Source of the DNA: Enterococcus plantarum
Lineage (GTDB): Bacteria > Bacillota > Bacilli > Lactobacillales > Enterococcaceae
NCBI RefSeq assembly: GCF_001730295.1
Contig: NZ_MIKA01000003.1
Span: 49,549 to 113,548, forward strand
Direction of reading: 5' to 3'
Length of the DNA stretch: 64,000 nt
In this document: positions 47,111 through 56,522 of the stretch, piece by piece
Layout: each line of letters opens with the position of its first letter
Position numbering within the stretch: position 1 is the first letter of the stretch
Program-made: the position numbers and the translations under genes
Notes under the pieces: model-generated
Databases searched by the model: none
The model's input: the letters and a program-made list of their open reading frames with translations, nothing else
Told to the model about the DNA's origin: nothing

Positions 47111-47227
47111 TTATTTGACCAGCTCTATTTTATTTTCTGAATCTTATTTAGATAACTTTTATATGTTAATGACAGATGAATGGTATAATAAAATAGAAAT
47201 TTTTATGACTAGAAGGGAGTTTTTAAT

Positions 47228-48310
47228 GTGGATCACAAAGAAGAAAAAATGTTAATAGCGTTAACAAGTGCCAAAGGAGTACCCGGCAATGAAGGGGAAG
47301 TTAGAGACTTATTCAAAAAATACGCAGAACCTTTTGCGGATAAAATCATGTATGATGGTTTAGGGAGTATTATTGCTAAACGTGTCGGTGATAAAGAAGG
47401 ACCAAAAATTTTCTTCTCAGGACATTTAGACGAAGTTGGTTTCATGGTGACACAAATTACTGAAAAAGGGTTTATCAAATTCCAAACACTTGGTGGCTGG
47501 TGGGGACAAGTCATGTTAGCTCAACAAGTGCAGATCAAAACAGGTAAAGGTGAGTTGTTTCATGGTGTAATTGGTTCGAAACCACCTCATGTATTAACTG
47601 TTGAGGCGAGAAAACAACCATATGACGTTGCAGATATGTTTATTGATATTGGTGCTTCGAGTGATAAACAAGTAGCGGAGTGGGGGATTAAACCAGGGGA
47701 TATGATCACACCGTACATTGAATATCGCCGAATGAACGATACTAAGTTTATGTTAGCAAAAGCTTGGGATAATCGCATTGGCACAGCGGTATCTTTAAGA
47801 GTGTTAGAAAACTTAGCGACAGAGGGACATCCTAATATTCTATTTGCTGGTAGCGATGTACAAGAAGAAGTTGGCTTGCGTGGTGCTCAAACCAGTACCC
47901 ATCTAGTTGATCCAGATATTGCTTTTGCTCTGGATACGGGAACAGCAGGAGATACTCCTGGTATGACACCAAAAGAAGCAGATTCTGAACTCGGAAAAGG
48001 CCCGCAAATCTTAATTTTCGATGCGTCAATGATTCCACATAAAAAATTACGTGATTTTGTGATCCAAGTTGCAGAGGAAAATAATATTCCTTTTCAGTAT
48101 ACAGTGATCACGGGTGGAGGGACTGATGCAGGTAGAATGCATTTAACTCGAAACGGAGTGCCGTCACTGGCAATCACAGTTCCAGTTCGTTATTTACATT
48201 CGCATACCTCTATGATCCATGAAGATGATTATTTAAATACTGTGAAGCTGGTTACAGAAGTAGTGAAGCGTTTAGACAAAGAAACAGTCGCTAAACTTCG
48301 TAGTTATTAA
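47228..48310 (+). CDS. M42-family metallo-aminopeptidase (glutamyl aminopeptidase type)
   Basis: A 360-aa cytosolic dinuclear-metal peptidase. [16 protein letters not shown] carries metal ligand His, [14 protein letters not shown] the bridging Asp, [14 protein letters not shown] the catalytic Glu pair, and [17 protein letters not shown] the last His. The start is GTG at 47228 behind gaaggga; the overlapping ATG is out of frame. It forms large tetrahedral particles in homologues and trims peptides. It is followed by the DUF975 gene after 16 bases. Confidence 0.92.
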   Translation: MDHKEEKMLIALTSAKGVPGNEGEVRDLFKKYAEPFADKIMYDGLGSIIAKRVGDKEGPKIFFSGHLDEVGFMVTQITEKGFIKFQTLGGWWGQVMLAQQVQIKTGKGELFHGVIGSKPPHVLTVEARKQPYDVADMFIDIGASSDKQVAEWGIKPGDMITPYIEYRRMNDTKFMLAKAWDNRIGTAVSLRVLENLATEGHPNILFAGSDVQEEVGLRGAQTSTHLVDPDIAFALDTGTAGDTPGMTPKEADSELGKGPQILIFDASMIPHKKLRDFVIQVAEENNIPFQYTVITGGGTDAGRMHLTRNGVPSLAITVPVRYLHSHTSMIHEDDYLNTVKLVTEVVKRLDKETVAKLRSY

Positions 48311-48326
48311 AAAGGAGATACTTTAA

Positions 48327-49124
48327 ATGAAAAATCAAATAACAAATGGCATGCACCGAGAACAAGCTCGAACAGCATTAAAAGACCATTGGGGAACGAT
48401 GGCTTGGATCACGTTTCTAGCTGGATTTATTCGTCTTATTATTGGCTCGGTAATAGGCGGTATTGCTAATTTACCAGAAGATAGTGCAGGAAGTAATTTT
48501 ATCTCATTTTTACTAAATAACTTTCTCTTTTTTGCTATTTCTTATGGTACGTATTATTGCGCTTTGCGGGTATTACGTGGTAAAAGAGTTGAATCAGGAA
48601 TGCTAACGACAATTTTTCAAGGTAAGTTTTATTTTCCTATGTTGTTGATCAATTTTATCCAGTACCTCATTGAATTAGTATTGAATCTAATTGTGTTGCT
48701 GCCAGTTCTCTTGTCTTCTGGCGTAACCATGTACTTTGGATTGATGTTCAATAGTATTTCAGTTGAACGACTTCAATCTGAAATGAGTGGCGATCTCTTT
48801 TTTGTTCTATTATTACTTATTTTTGGATTTTTAATGATTTTAGTCGGTGTTTTTGTCAGTGGCGTCTTTCAATTTGCTGTTTGGGTAAAACTTGATGATC
48901 CAGAATTATCAGTAGTAGATGCCCTTAAATATGCATTGTTCTTGATGCAAGGCCGCTTTGGACAATATTTACTTCTACAATTATCTTTTATTGGCTGGTT
49001 TATCATCGGAGCGTTAGTCTTCGTAATCGGTTTATTATGGGTGATTCCGTATCACGATGTTGCAATTGCAAGTTTCTATGACACAGCTCGTGAAGAAAAA
49101 GGTGCGCCAACAATAGTTGAATAA
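48327..49124 (+). CDS. DUF975 family integral membrane protein
   Basis: 265 residues with about six membrane helices. The N-terminal HREQARTALKDHWGTMAWI (R/K-rich 'AR..L..hW' segment) and the C-terminal ALVFVIGLLWVIPYHDVAIASFYD match DUF975. Function unknown. The RBS is aaaggag. It probably shares a transcript with the M42 peptidase. Repeat copy E supplies the terminator. Confidence 0.85.
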   Translation: MKNQITNGMHREQARTALKDHWGTMAWITFLAGFIRLIIGSVIGGIANLPEDSAGSNFISFLLNNFLFFAISYGTYYCALRVLRGKRVESGMLTTIFQGKFYFPMLLINFIQYLIELVLNLIVLLPVLLSSGVTMYFGLMFNSISVERLQSEMSGDLFFVLLLLIFGFLMILVGVFVSGVFQFAVWVKLDDPELSVVDALKYALFLMQGRFGQYLLLQLSFIGWFIIGALVFVIGLLWVIPYHDVAIASFYDTAREEKGAPTIVE

Positions 49125-49135
49125 CAGAAACAAAG

Positions 49136-49260
49136 CGAGGCTGGGACAGAAGCGTTTAATCCTGAGAAATAAGAAGGGATTGCTTCTGCTCCCACCGTTT
49201 ATTCGCATCTGGGGTGTGAAACAAAAGTGATTTTAATTTTGTCTCACACCCGTTTTTTTT
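49136..49260 (+). repeat. Dispersed intergenic repeat, copy E (most complete)
   Basis: gaggctgggacagaagcg, then gagaaataagaaggg, then attgcttctgctcccaccg, then a hairpin GGGTGTGAAACAAAAGT with ATTTTGTCTCACACCC and eight Ts. It is the clearest full-length example and ends the DUF975 transcript. Confidence 0.85.
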
Positions 49261-49390
49261 GTAAAACATTGAATGATTTATTAGGGGAACTTTAGAGAAA
49301 AAGTAGCAAAAGTTAGTATTCAAGTATAAATAATTGTCTTCATTTTCCTTTTTTATGTTACGATTAAGTGAAGACGAATCAAGGAGGTCG

Positions 49391-50137
49391 ATGAAGTTGA
49401 AAATAACCGTATTAGGCTGTTTAGGCGCTTATCCTTACAAAGGAGAGGGGACCAGTTCCTATTTGTTAGAATCAGATGGGTTTAAGCTATTGCTAGATGC
49501 TGGTAGCACCACTTTAGTCAATTTAGAAGAACATCTTGATCCATTAATGTTAGATGCAGTCATATTATCACATTATCATTATGATCATATTGCTGATCTT
49601 GGTGTGTTGCAGTATTATCGCCAATTGTACCCAGTGATGGAGCCGATACCTGTTTTGCCGATTTATGGACATACAGATGATCCTGTTCACTTTGACGCGT
49701 TAAATATGTCAGGTGTATCAAAAGCGGTCCCATATTTTGAAGCAGAAGAATTAAAAGTAGGCCCATTTCTTGTGACATTTATGAAAACAATCCACCCTGT
49801 CCCTTGTTACGCGATGCGTTTTGTCGAAGAAAAAACAGGCAAAGTATTTGTTTTCACTGGTGATTCGGGTTACTTGGAAAGTTTTGTGGATTTTGCGAAA
49901 GATGCGGATGTCTTTTTAGCAGATACGTATCTATTTGAAGGCAACGAACATCATCATGCTCATTTTACTTCTAAAGAATCAGGTGAAATCGCAAAAGCAG
50001 CTCAGGTTAAACAGCTGATTTTGACCCATTTACCGCAACATGGCTCACTAGAAGAGCTAAGACAGCAAGCTGAAAAAGCTGCGGGCAGTCAAGTAACTGT
50101 TCGTTTAGCAGAAAAAAATTTAGTTATCAAAATTTAA
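49391..50137 (+). CDS. MBL-fold metallo-hydrolase
   Basis: A 248-aa cytosolic beta-lactamase-fold hydrolase. The zinc motif HxHxDH appears as SHYHYDHIADL, further ligands are in KTIHPVPCYAMRF and FTGDSGY, and the last is in LILTHLPQHG. It resembles RNase Z/ElaC-like small MBL proteins, but the substrate is not determinable. The strong RBS aaggagg fixes the ATG at 49391. It is followed by the lipoate ligase 13 bases later. Confidence 0.88.
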   Translation: MKLKITVLGCLGAYPYKGEGTSSYLLESDGFKLLLDAGSTTLVNLEEHLDPLMLDAVILSHYHYDHIADLGVLQYYRQLYPVMEPIPVLPIYGHTDDPVHFDALNMSGVSKAVPYFEAEELKVGPFLVTFMKTIHPVPCYAMRFVEEKTGKVFVFTGDSGYLESFVDFAKDADVFLADTYLFEGNEHHHAHFTSKESGEIAKAAQVKQLILTHLPQHGSLEELRQQAEKAAGSQVTVRLAEKNLVIKI

Positions 50138-50150
50138 GGAGTGGTGAACT

Positions 50151-51155
50151 GTGATTTTTGTACCAAACGAAAATAACGATCCAAGAGTCAACTTAGCGAT
50201 TGAGACCTATTTATTAAAAGAAAAACCTTTAGATGAACCGATTCTATTATTTTATATCAATGATCCATCAATTATTATTGGACGTAACCAAAATACGATT
50301 GAAGAAATCAATAAAGAATATGTAGATGAACATGGAATTCATGTCGTTCGTCGTCTAAGTGGCGGTGGTGCAGTGTATCATGATCATGGAAATTTGAATT
50401 TTAGTTTTATCATGCCAGATGATGGGAACTCTTTCCGTGATTTTGCTAAAGTAACACAACCAATCATTCAAGCTTTACATGAATTAGGGGTTTCTGGTGC
50501 AGAATTAAAAGGCCGGAATGATTTAGTGATTGATGGTATGAAGTTTTCCGGAAATGCGATGTACGCTACAGCAGGAAGAATGTTTGCTCATGGGACATTG
50601 ATGTTTGACAGCAATATTGATGAAGTTGTGAATACATTAAAAGTTCGCAAAGATAAAATCGAGTCAAAAGGCATTAAATCAGTGCGTTCACGAGTAACCA
50701 ATATCAAGCCATTCTTGTCAGCAGACAAACAAGATATGACGACAGAAGAATTTCGTGAAGATATTTTATTGAAAATTTTCGGAGTTGACTCTGTAGATCA
50801 AGTAAAAACGTATGAATTAACGGATGAAGACTGGGAAAAAATTAACAAAATTTCAGACGAGTATTATCGGAATTGGGATTGGAATTATGGCAAATCACCA
50901 GCCTTCAATCTAGAGCGTCATCAGCGTTTTCCAATTGGTTCTATTGATGCACAAATGAACGTAGAAGAGGGAGAAATCAAAGAAATCAAAATCTTTGGCG
51001 ATTTCTTTGGACTCGGTGAAATCAAAGATGTAGAAGATATTTTAACTGGTACAAAATATGAAAAATCAGCAATCGAAGCAGCAGTTGATCAGATTGATAT
51101 CAAAAACTATTTTGGGAACATTGAAAAAGAAGATTTAGTCGGTTTATTGTATTAA
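50151..51155 (+). CDS. lplA: Lipoate-protein ligase
   Basis: 334 residues. The biotin/lipoate ligase core has IIIGRNQNTIEEIN, VVRRLSGGGAVYHDHGNLNFSF, and NDLVIDGMKFSGNAMY with the catalytic Lys. The C-terminal accessory domain is present (FPIGSIDAQMNVEEGEIKEI). It uses ATP to attach free lipoate to E2 or GcvH proteins. The start is GTG at 50151 with RBS aaggagtgg, and a large terminator follows. Confidence 0.93.
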   Translation: MIFVPNENNDPRVNLAIETYLLKEKPLDEPILLFYINDPSIIIGRNQNTIEEINKEYVDEHGIHVVRRLSGGGAVYHDHGNLNFSFIMPDDGNSFRDFAKVTQPIIQALHELGVSGAELKGRNDLVIDGMKFSGNAMYATAGRMFAHGTLMFDSNIDEVVNTLKVRKDKIESKGIKSVRSRVTNIKPFLSADKQDMTTEEFREDILLKIFGVDSVDQVKTYELTDEDWEKINKISDEYYRNWDWNYGKSPAFNLERHQRFPIGSIDAQMNVEEGEIKEIKIFGDFFGLGEIKDVEDILTGTKYEKSAIEAAVDQIDIKNYFGNIEKEDLVGLLY

Positions 51156-51165
51156 ACGAAAGAAT

Positions 51166-51224
51166 AATGAAAAGTGTGTGTTGCTTGTTTTTAGATAAAA
51201 ACAAGTAATGTACACTTTTGTTTT
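51166..51224 (+). terminator. Terminator after lplA
   Basis: A long hairpin, AAAAGTGT and GCTTGTTTTTA pairing with AAAAACAAGT and ACACTTTT, with a T-rich tail. Confidence 0.8.
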
Positions 51225-51319
51225 TATCTCATTTACTCGGATTTTAAGTAGCTAGGAGAAGACGTTTTGTTTTATTTTGTTTATTTCTATTTTTTCCTAA
51301 AAAATCTAAATAATTTACA

Positions 51320-51333
51320 TTATCAATTGATAA
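51320..51333 (+). promoter_or_regulatory. Perfect 14-bp palindrome upstream of crtNM
   Basis: TTATCAATTGATAA is self-complementary and lies 37 bases before the crtN start, in the likely promoter region. It could be an operator; the regulator is unknown. Confidence 0.4.
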
Positions 51334-51370
51334 GGATATACTTAAAAAAACGAGTTGGTGGTGTATAATA

Positions 51371-52867
51371 GTGAAAAAAGTTATAGTAATTGGTGCAGGA
51401 GCTGCAGGATTAGCAGCAGCTATTCGTCTGCAACACGAAGGGTATAATGTTCATTTGTACGAGAAAAATGAACAAGTCGGTGGTAAAATGTACCAAATAA
51501 AAGAACAAGGATTTACCTTTGACGTAGGTCCGACCATCGTAATGATGCCTGAAATTTATCGTGAAGTTTTTGAACAATGTGGGAAAGACCCAGATCAATA
51601 TATACCGATGAAAAAAGTTGATCCCATGTTATCCTTGAACTTTCCAAATGAAGAAACGTTGAACATGTCTTCGGATCTAGTGTCTTTAACGTCACTTTTA
51701 GAAGGTATTTCAGAAGAGGATATGCAAGGATATCTAGAATATTTAGCAAGTATTTATAAACGGTATCAAATAGCGAAAAAGGCTTTCATCATGAAATCAT
51801 TTCGTTCTTTTTGGGATTTTTATAATCCGAGATCATTGATTGATGGGTTTAGATTACACACATTTAATGATGCCTATAGTTCTATTTCAAAATTTGTAAA
51901 AGACGAAAGATTACGGAAAGCATTAGCCTTCCAAACTCTTTACATAGGGGTTTCTCCTTATAATGGTCCTTCTCTTTATACAATTATTCCTATGATTGAA
52001 CTAATTTATGGCATCTGGTTTATTGAAGGTGGGATGTATACCTTGGCTACAGGAATGGCCAAAGCTTTTGAAGAGCTTGGTGGTACGATTCACCTTAATA
52101 CACCTGTGAAAGAAATCATCATAGAAAATAAACAAGCAACAGGAATCAGGACAGAAGAGGGCATTATCCCGAGTGATTACGTCGTGTGTAATGCTGATTT
52201 TCCTTATGCAATGAAGTCATTGTTACCAGATGAAAAGACTAGAGGAAAATATACCGATAAAAAAATTGATAAGTTGGATTATTCCTGTTCATGTTTCATT
52301 CTTTATCTTGGTCTGGATAAAAAATATCCAGTGGATTCACTTCATACGATTCGATTTGCTGAAGATTTTGAAAAAAATATTAATGATATTTTTGAAGATG
52401 GAAAATTACCAGATGACCCTTCATTTTATATTTATGTTCCGTCTTCAATCGATGAAAGTTTAGCGCCAGAAGGACATGAAGGAGTTTATATTTTGGTGCC
52501 TGTTCCTGAACTCTCACAAGGAGTTGATTGGAACGAATCAACAACGCAGGCATTTCGACAAAACGTTCTCGATTTAGTCAAAAAAGAAACTATTTTCTCT
52601 GATATAGAAGAACATATCGTTTATGAATCTCTCTATACACCTAAAGAGTTCAAGCAAAATTTTAATGCTTATAATGGTGCAACATTCGGACTGAAACCGA
52701 CCTTAAAACAAAGTAACTATTATCGTCCTCATAATAAATTCGATTATGCAGATAACCTTTATTTTTGCGGTAGTAGTACACATCCAGGGGCGGGAGTTCC
52801 GATTGTTTTAACAAGCGCTAAGTTAGCTGCGGAGGAGTTGTTGAAAGATGATAAAAAGAAAAGATGA
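51371..52867 (+). CDS. crtN: 4,4'-Diapophytoene desaturase (dehydrosqualene desaturase)
   Basis: A 498-aa FAD enzyme of the carotenoid desaturase family. The N-terminal VIVIGAGAAGLAAAIRL, then GGKMYQIKEQGFTFDVGPTI, and the C-terminal FCGSSTHPGAGVPIVLTSA are signatures. It introduces the double bonds turning 4,4'-diapophytoene into yellow 4,4'-diaponeurosporene. The start is GTG at 51371. It overlaps crtM by 20 bases, so the two are coupled. No crtO, crtP or crtQ gene for later staphyloxanthin steps is adjacent. Confidence 0.94.
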   Translation: MKKVIVIGAGAAGLAAAIRLQHEGYNVHLYEKNEQVGGKMYQIKEQGFTFDVGPTIVMMPEIYREVFEQCGKDPDQYIPMKKVDPMLSLNFPNEETLNMSSDLVSLTSLLEGISEEDMQGYLEYLASIYKRYQIAKKAFIMKSFRSFWDFYNPRSLIDGFRLHTFNDAYSSISKFVKDERLRKALAFQTLYIGVSPYNGPSLYTIIPMIELIYGIWFIEGGMYTLATGMAKAFEELGGTIHLNTPVKEIIIENKQATGIRTEEGIIPSDYVVCNADFPYAMKSLLPDEKTRGKYTDKKIDKLDYSCSCFILYLGLDKKYPVDSLHTIRFAEDFEKNINDIFEDGKLPDDPSFYIYVPSSIDESLAPEGHEGVYILVPVPELSQGVDWNESTTQAFRQNVLDLVKKETIFSDIEEHIVYESLYTPKEFKQNFNAYNGATFGLKPTLKQSNYYRPHNKFDYADNLYFCGSSTHPGAGVPIVLTSAKLAAEELLKDDKKKR

Positions 52868-53726
52868 CGTAACGAAACTATTTTCAATGTATGAATCAGA
52901 TTTCGCTTTGTGTGAGGAAACGATTCGCAAACATTCAAAAAGTTTTTATAAAGCCTTTTCTAAACTTCCAAAGCAAAAAGCACTAAGTATTTTTGCTATT
53001 TATTCTTTTTGTCGTGAAGCAGATGATAGCATTGATGTATACCGTGATGTGGATCGTTTAAACAAATTAAAACGTGAATTAGATGACTTTTTAGCAGGGA
53101 AAATTCCAGATCGTTATTTTTGGAGAGCCTTAGTGCCAGTATTCGAAACCTATGAAATGAATCAACAGTCTTTTTATGATATGTTATTGGGGCAAGAGAT
53201 GGATTGGACGTTTCAACAACCTGAAACACAGACTGAATTAGAAGAATATTCTTACTATGTTGCAGGATCAGTCGGATTGATGTTGTTGCCAATTCTTTCT
53301 GATCGTCCTGATGAAATAAGAAGCCAAGCAATCCAATTAGGTGAAGCCATGCAAATCACGAATATTTTAAGAGATATCGGAGAAGACTACAATAATCAGC
53401 GAATCTATCTTCCAAAGGAAATCATGGAAAGATTTGATGTTTCACTTGATTCGTTGGAAAAAGGCATCATCAATGATTCTTTTATAGAATTATGGGAATA
53501 CGAGGCAACAAGAGCTGAGCAACTATACTCAAAAGCCCAAACAATGCTAGCTTCTATCCACAAAGATTGTCAAGAAGCGCTGTTACTATCTATCTATTTT
53601 TACAAAGGAATTTTAAATTCAGTTAGGCAAAGCAACTATCAATGTTTTAACAAGAGAAACTTCGTGAAGAAAAGTCAGCAACTTGAATTGTACCAAAAAG
53701 CAAAAAACTATTTGAAAACATTATAG
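52848..53726 (+). CDS. crtM: 4,4'-Diapophytoene synthase (dehydrosqualene synthase)
   Basis: 292 residues of the squalene/phytoene synthase family. The two Asp-rich motifs are CREADDSIDVYRD and NILRDIGEDYNNQRIYLP. It condenses two farnesyl diphosphates to 4,4'-diapophytoene, the first C30 carotenoid. The ATG at 52848 lies inside the end of crtN with RBS ggaggag. No terminator is obvious after it. Confidence 0.94.
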   Translation: MIKRKDDVTKLFSMYESDFALCEETIRKHSKSFYKAFSKLPKQKALSIFAIYSFCREADDSIDVYRDVDRLNKLKRELDDFLAGKIPDRYFWRALVPVFETYEMNQQSFYDMLLGQEMDWTFQQPETQTELEEYSYYVAGSVGLMLLPILSDRPDEIRSQAIQLGEAMQITNILRDIGEDYNNQRIYLPKEIMERFDVSLDSLEKGIINDSFIELWEYEATRAEQLYSKAQTMLASIHKDCQEALLLSIYFYKGILNSVRQSNYQCFNKRNFVKKSQQLELYQKAKNYLKTL

Positions 53727-53936
53727 GATAATGGATACTCTTTAAATGTTTCATGATTGTTTTTAGTTTAAGTCTAGTAAAATCGTAGTAGATTAAAAAG
53801 AATGCATTGTTGTTAAAAGACATGAACGAAACTATTTTCTCAAAACAGCTAAAAAAGGCTATTAACCGAAAATGATTTCTGCTATATTACTAGTAGTGAA
53901 AACTAGAAATGATTGACTTTTGGAAGGATGAATAAC

Positions 53937-54617
53937 GTGCGCAACGAAATGATGCATCGACCAGTTGTGAAACCAGAACTTGTTGAATTTATGCGAAATA
54001 AACAAAAAAAAATCCAAGGTGAACTTGGCGTAATCGAAGAAGAAGCACACGAAGCGGGAGTACCGATCATTCCCCATGAAACAGTAGTGTTCTTACAATT
54101 TTTCTTAGGTCAAATCAAACCTAAGAACATTTTAGAAATAGGGACAGCAATCGGCTTTTCTTCTAGCCTTATGGCGCAATGTGTCGGGGAAGACGGACAT
54201 GTTACGACGATCGATCGATTTGATGTAATGATCAGAAAAGCGAAAGTAACCTATGAACGTTTAGGTCTAACGGACAAAGTAACTTTATTAGAAGGACAAG
54301 CGGCGGAAATTTTGCCGACACTAAGTGGTCCTTATGACTTTATTTTTATGGACAGTGCAAAATCTAAATATATCGAATTTTTACCAGAATGCTTACGCTT
54401 ATTACGCGTTGGCGGTGTGTTGATGGTGGATGATGTTTTCCAAGCAGGCACGATTTTAGACCCAATCGAAGAAATTCCACGTAGCCAAAGAACGATTCAT
54501 AGAAAATTGAATCAATTTTTAGAGACAGTTATGACCCATCCAGATTTGACCTCAACATTATTGCCGTTAGGTGATGGCGTGATCATGATCACAAAAGAAA
54601 GAGAACTAACTGAATAA
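53937..54617 (+). CDS. O-methyltransferase, TrmR-like
   Basis: About 226 residues of SAM-dependent O-methyltransferase family 3. ILEIGTAIGFSSSLMAQ is the SAM motif, VTTIDRF the acidic loop, and FDFIFMDSAKSKY-like (YDFIFMDSAKSKYIEF) and LMVDDVFQAG the metal region. It resembles Bacillus TrmR (YrrM), which methylates 5-hydroxyuridine in tRNA. The ATG at 53928 touches the RBS ggaagg; the GTG at 53937 is better spaced and starts MRNEMMHRP. TrmR identity is probable, not certain. Confidence 0.83.
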   Translation: MRNEMMHRPVVKPELVEFMRNKQKKIQGELGVIEEEAHEAGVPIIPHETVVFLQFFLGQIKPKNILEIGTAIGFSSSLMAQCVGEDGHVTTIDRFDVMIRKAKVTYERLGLTDKVTLLEGQAAEILPTLSGPYDFIFMDSAKSKYIEFLPECLRLLRVGGVLMVDDVFQAGTILDPIEEIPRSQRTIHRKLNQFLETVMTHPDLTSTLLPLGDGVIMITKERELTE

Positions 54618-54631
54618 CGAATAGACAACTT

Positions 54632-54670
54632 GGGTCAGGATTTAATTATTTTGATCTGAGTTTTTTTATG
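54632..54670 (+). terminator. Terminator after the methyltransferase
   Basis: ACTTGGGTC pairs, with wobbles, to GATCTGAGT, then TTTTTT. Confidence 0.6.
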
Positions 54671-54693
54671 TGACGATAAAGGAGTAGATAAAG

Positions 54694-55320
54694 TTGAAAT
54701 CAGATAAAGAAAAGCTTCAAGTGTTAAATAATTTGGTCGCACATTACGGTTTTCAATATTGGTGGGAAGATGAAAATCGGATTTCTGATTGGGTTTCGAT
54801 GATCTTGATCCAGCAGACGACTGAAAAAAATGCGCATAAAGCATTGGCTAATTTGGAACCTTATCTAACAGTAGAAAATCTTCATGAAATGGAATTAGAA
54901 ACACTTCAAGAACTGATCCGTCCAGCAGGATTTTTCACTCAAAAAAGTAACTATATCAAAGCATTGATCAGTTGGTTTATTTCCCATGATAGTGATTTTG
55001 ATAAATTTCGTGCTTACTCTACTGAAGCGTTAAGAAAAGAGCTGTTAACGATCAAAGGTGTTGGATCAGAAACAGCAGATGCGATGCTCCTTTATATTTT
55101 TGAACGAAATGTTTTTATCGCGGATCAATATGCCATTCGTTTGTTTAATCGTTTGGGGTTTGGTCCCTATAAGACGTACGAAGAAATGCGGAAAGACTTC
55201 AATCATTTGACGGATGGAATTCCTCATGATTTATGTAAAGAATGGCATGCAGCAATTGATGTTCATGGTAAGCATTTTGGCAAAGACAAGAATATGGATG
55301 AATCATTTTTAATCTCCTAA
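54694..55320 (+). CDS. HhH-GPD family DNA glycosylase, endonuclease III-like
   Basis: 208 residues. The HhH motif is LLTIKGVGSETADAMLLY and the catalytic Asp region is VFIADQYAIRLFNRLG. The N-terminal SDWVSMILIQQTTEKNAHKAL is the DNA-intercalating helix pair. The Lys that EndoIII has in the HhH (GVGRKTA) is Glu here, and the C-terminal four-Cys iron-sulfur loop is absent. It is therefore a monofunctional-type or specialised member. The start is TTG at 54694 after aaggag. The lesion is unknown. Confidence 0.85.
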   Translation: MKSDKEKLQVLNNLVAHYGFQYWWEDENRISDWVSMILIQQTTEKNAHKALANLEPYLTVENLHEMELETLQELIRPAGFFTQKSNYIKALISWFISHDSDFDKFRAYSTEALRKELLTIKGVGSETADAMLLYIFERNVFIADQYAIRLFNRLGFGPYKTYEEMRKDFNHLTDGIPHDLCKEWHAAIDVHGKHFGKDKNMDESFLIS

Positions 55321-55403
55321 GCTTAGTTTCCTTCTTTCGATTGTGTTTAATGTTCGTTTAAGTTTCAAGGCGTACACTTTCTCTATCAGAGGAGGGAAAC
55401 GTC

Positions 55404-56249
55404 ATGAATACTACTAAAAACATAAAAAGAAGGATTTCTAAAATATTTTTGATTGTAGGTGTTATTCTAATGCTCTTTCTTTTATTTCAAAAAAGCCTAA
55501 CGGCATTCGCCGAAAAATTTACATCAACAAGTGCCCCCGTGGCAATTCAAACGCCAACGATTTTTGTTCCAGGCACAAATGGGACAGTGAATCGATTCAA
55601 TGGCTTGATCAAAGCCTTAGATTCAAAAGCTGACGTGTTAAAAGTGACCGTAGCAACAGACGGAACGGTTTCCTCTAAAGGAAAATTAACAAGTACCGCA
55701 GAACATCCTATCATCGTGATCGCGTTTGAAGACAGTAGTGATGAGACACTACCCGTTCAAGGAAAATGGTATCAATTAGCATTACATTATATCCAAGAAA
55801 AATACTCATTTGAAACATACAATTACTTAGGGCACTCCAATGGCGGATTAGTCATTACCTCTTATCTGGAAGAATTTCAACAAACTGGTGACCCTGAATT
55901 AGCCAAACTAATCACACTAGGAACGCCTTATAATGATACGTCAAAAAAATATAATGAAGCGGTGACTTCATTTACCCAACTAAAAGAAACTAGCGACCTG
56001 CTTAAAGGCTATTTAACGAATCTAGAAAATATCCCTGATACAATTGAGATGTTGAATATTGCTGGAGAGGTTGATGATACGGCATCTGATAATACCGTTC
56101 CTGTGCAAAGCGTCTTTTCTGGAAGGTACATTTATCAGGATCAAGTAGCGGAGTATCAGGAAGTGTTGATCGAAGGAGAAAATACAAGTCACAGCGAGTT
56201 AGTTGAAAATCAGAAAGTCGTTCAATTATTGAAAGATTTTTTTTGGTAG
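55404..56249 (+). CDS. DUF915 family surface alpha/beta hydrolase
   Basis: 281 residues. An N-terminal membrane anchor or signal (IFLIVGVILMLFLLFQKSL) precedes an alpha/beta hydrolase domain. TPTIFVPGTNGTVNRFNGL is the oxyanion strand-loop, YLGHSNGGLVITSY the nucleophile elbow and NTSHSELVEN a probable His. The family is typical of enterococcal and lactobacillar secreted hydrolases. The substrate is unknown. The RBS gaggaggg is strong, and it appears monocistronic. Confidence 0.87.
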   Translation: MNTTKNIKRRISKIFLIVGVILMLFLLFQKSLTAFAEKFTSTSAPVAIQTPTIFVPGTNGTVNRFNGLIKALDSKADVLKVTVATDGTVSSKGKLTSTAEHPIIVIAFEDSSDETLPVQGKWYQLALHYIQEKYSFETYNYLGHSNGGLVITSYLEEFQQTGDPELAKLITLGTPYNDTSKKYNEAVTSFTQLKETSDLLKGYLTNLENIPDTIEMLNIAGEVDDTASDNTVPVQSVFSGRYIYQDQVAEYQEVLIEGENTSHSELVENQKVVQLLKDFFW

Positions 56250-56417
56250 AATAGAATGAAAATGAAATAGGATAAAGACTCTTGTCTTTGTTCTGTTTTC
56301 ATTTTATGATGTAAGTATAATCAGACAAGTAAAAAACGATTGTTTTTTTGCTTAATGAGAATGAAAGAGCTATTTTCTCAAAGAAAAGCCGAAAATAGCA
56401 AAAATAAAATAACTAAA

Positions 56418-56460
56418 CTATAATAATTCTATTGACATAATAATTTTAAATTGATACGCT
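56418..56460 (+). promoter_or_regulatory. ahpC promoter with overlapping PerR-like box
   Basis: A -35 TTGACA (56432) and a -10 TACGCT (56455) are 17 bases apart. The box CTATAATAATTCTAT (56418-56432) matches 12 of 15 positions of the PerR consensus TTATAATNATTATAA and overlaps the -35 by one base. Peroxide de-repression is implied. Confidence 0.65.
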
Positions 56461-56522
56461 AAGAGTGTAGAAAAATGTCTAGCTACACAGGCTAGCTTTT
56501 AAAAATTAGGAGGAATATGTAG

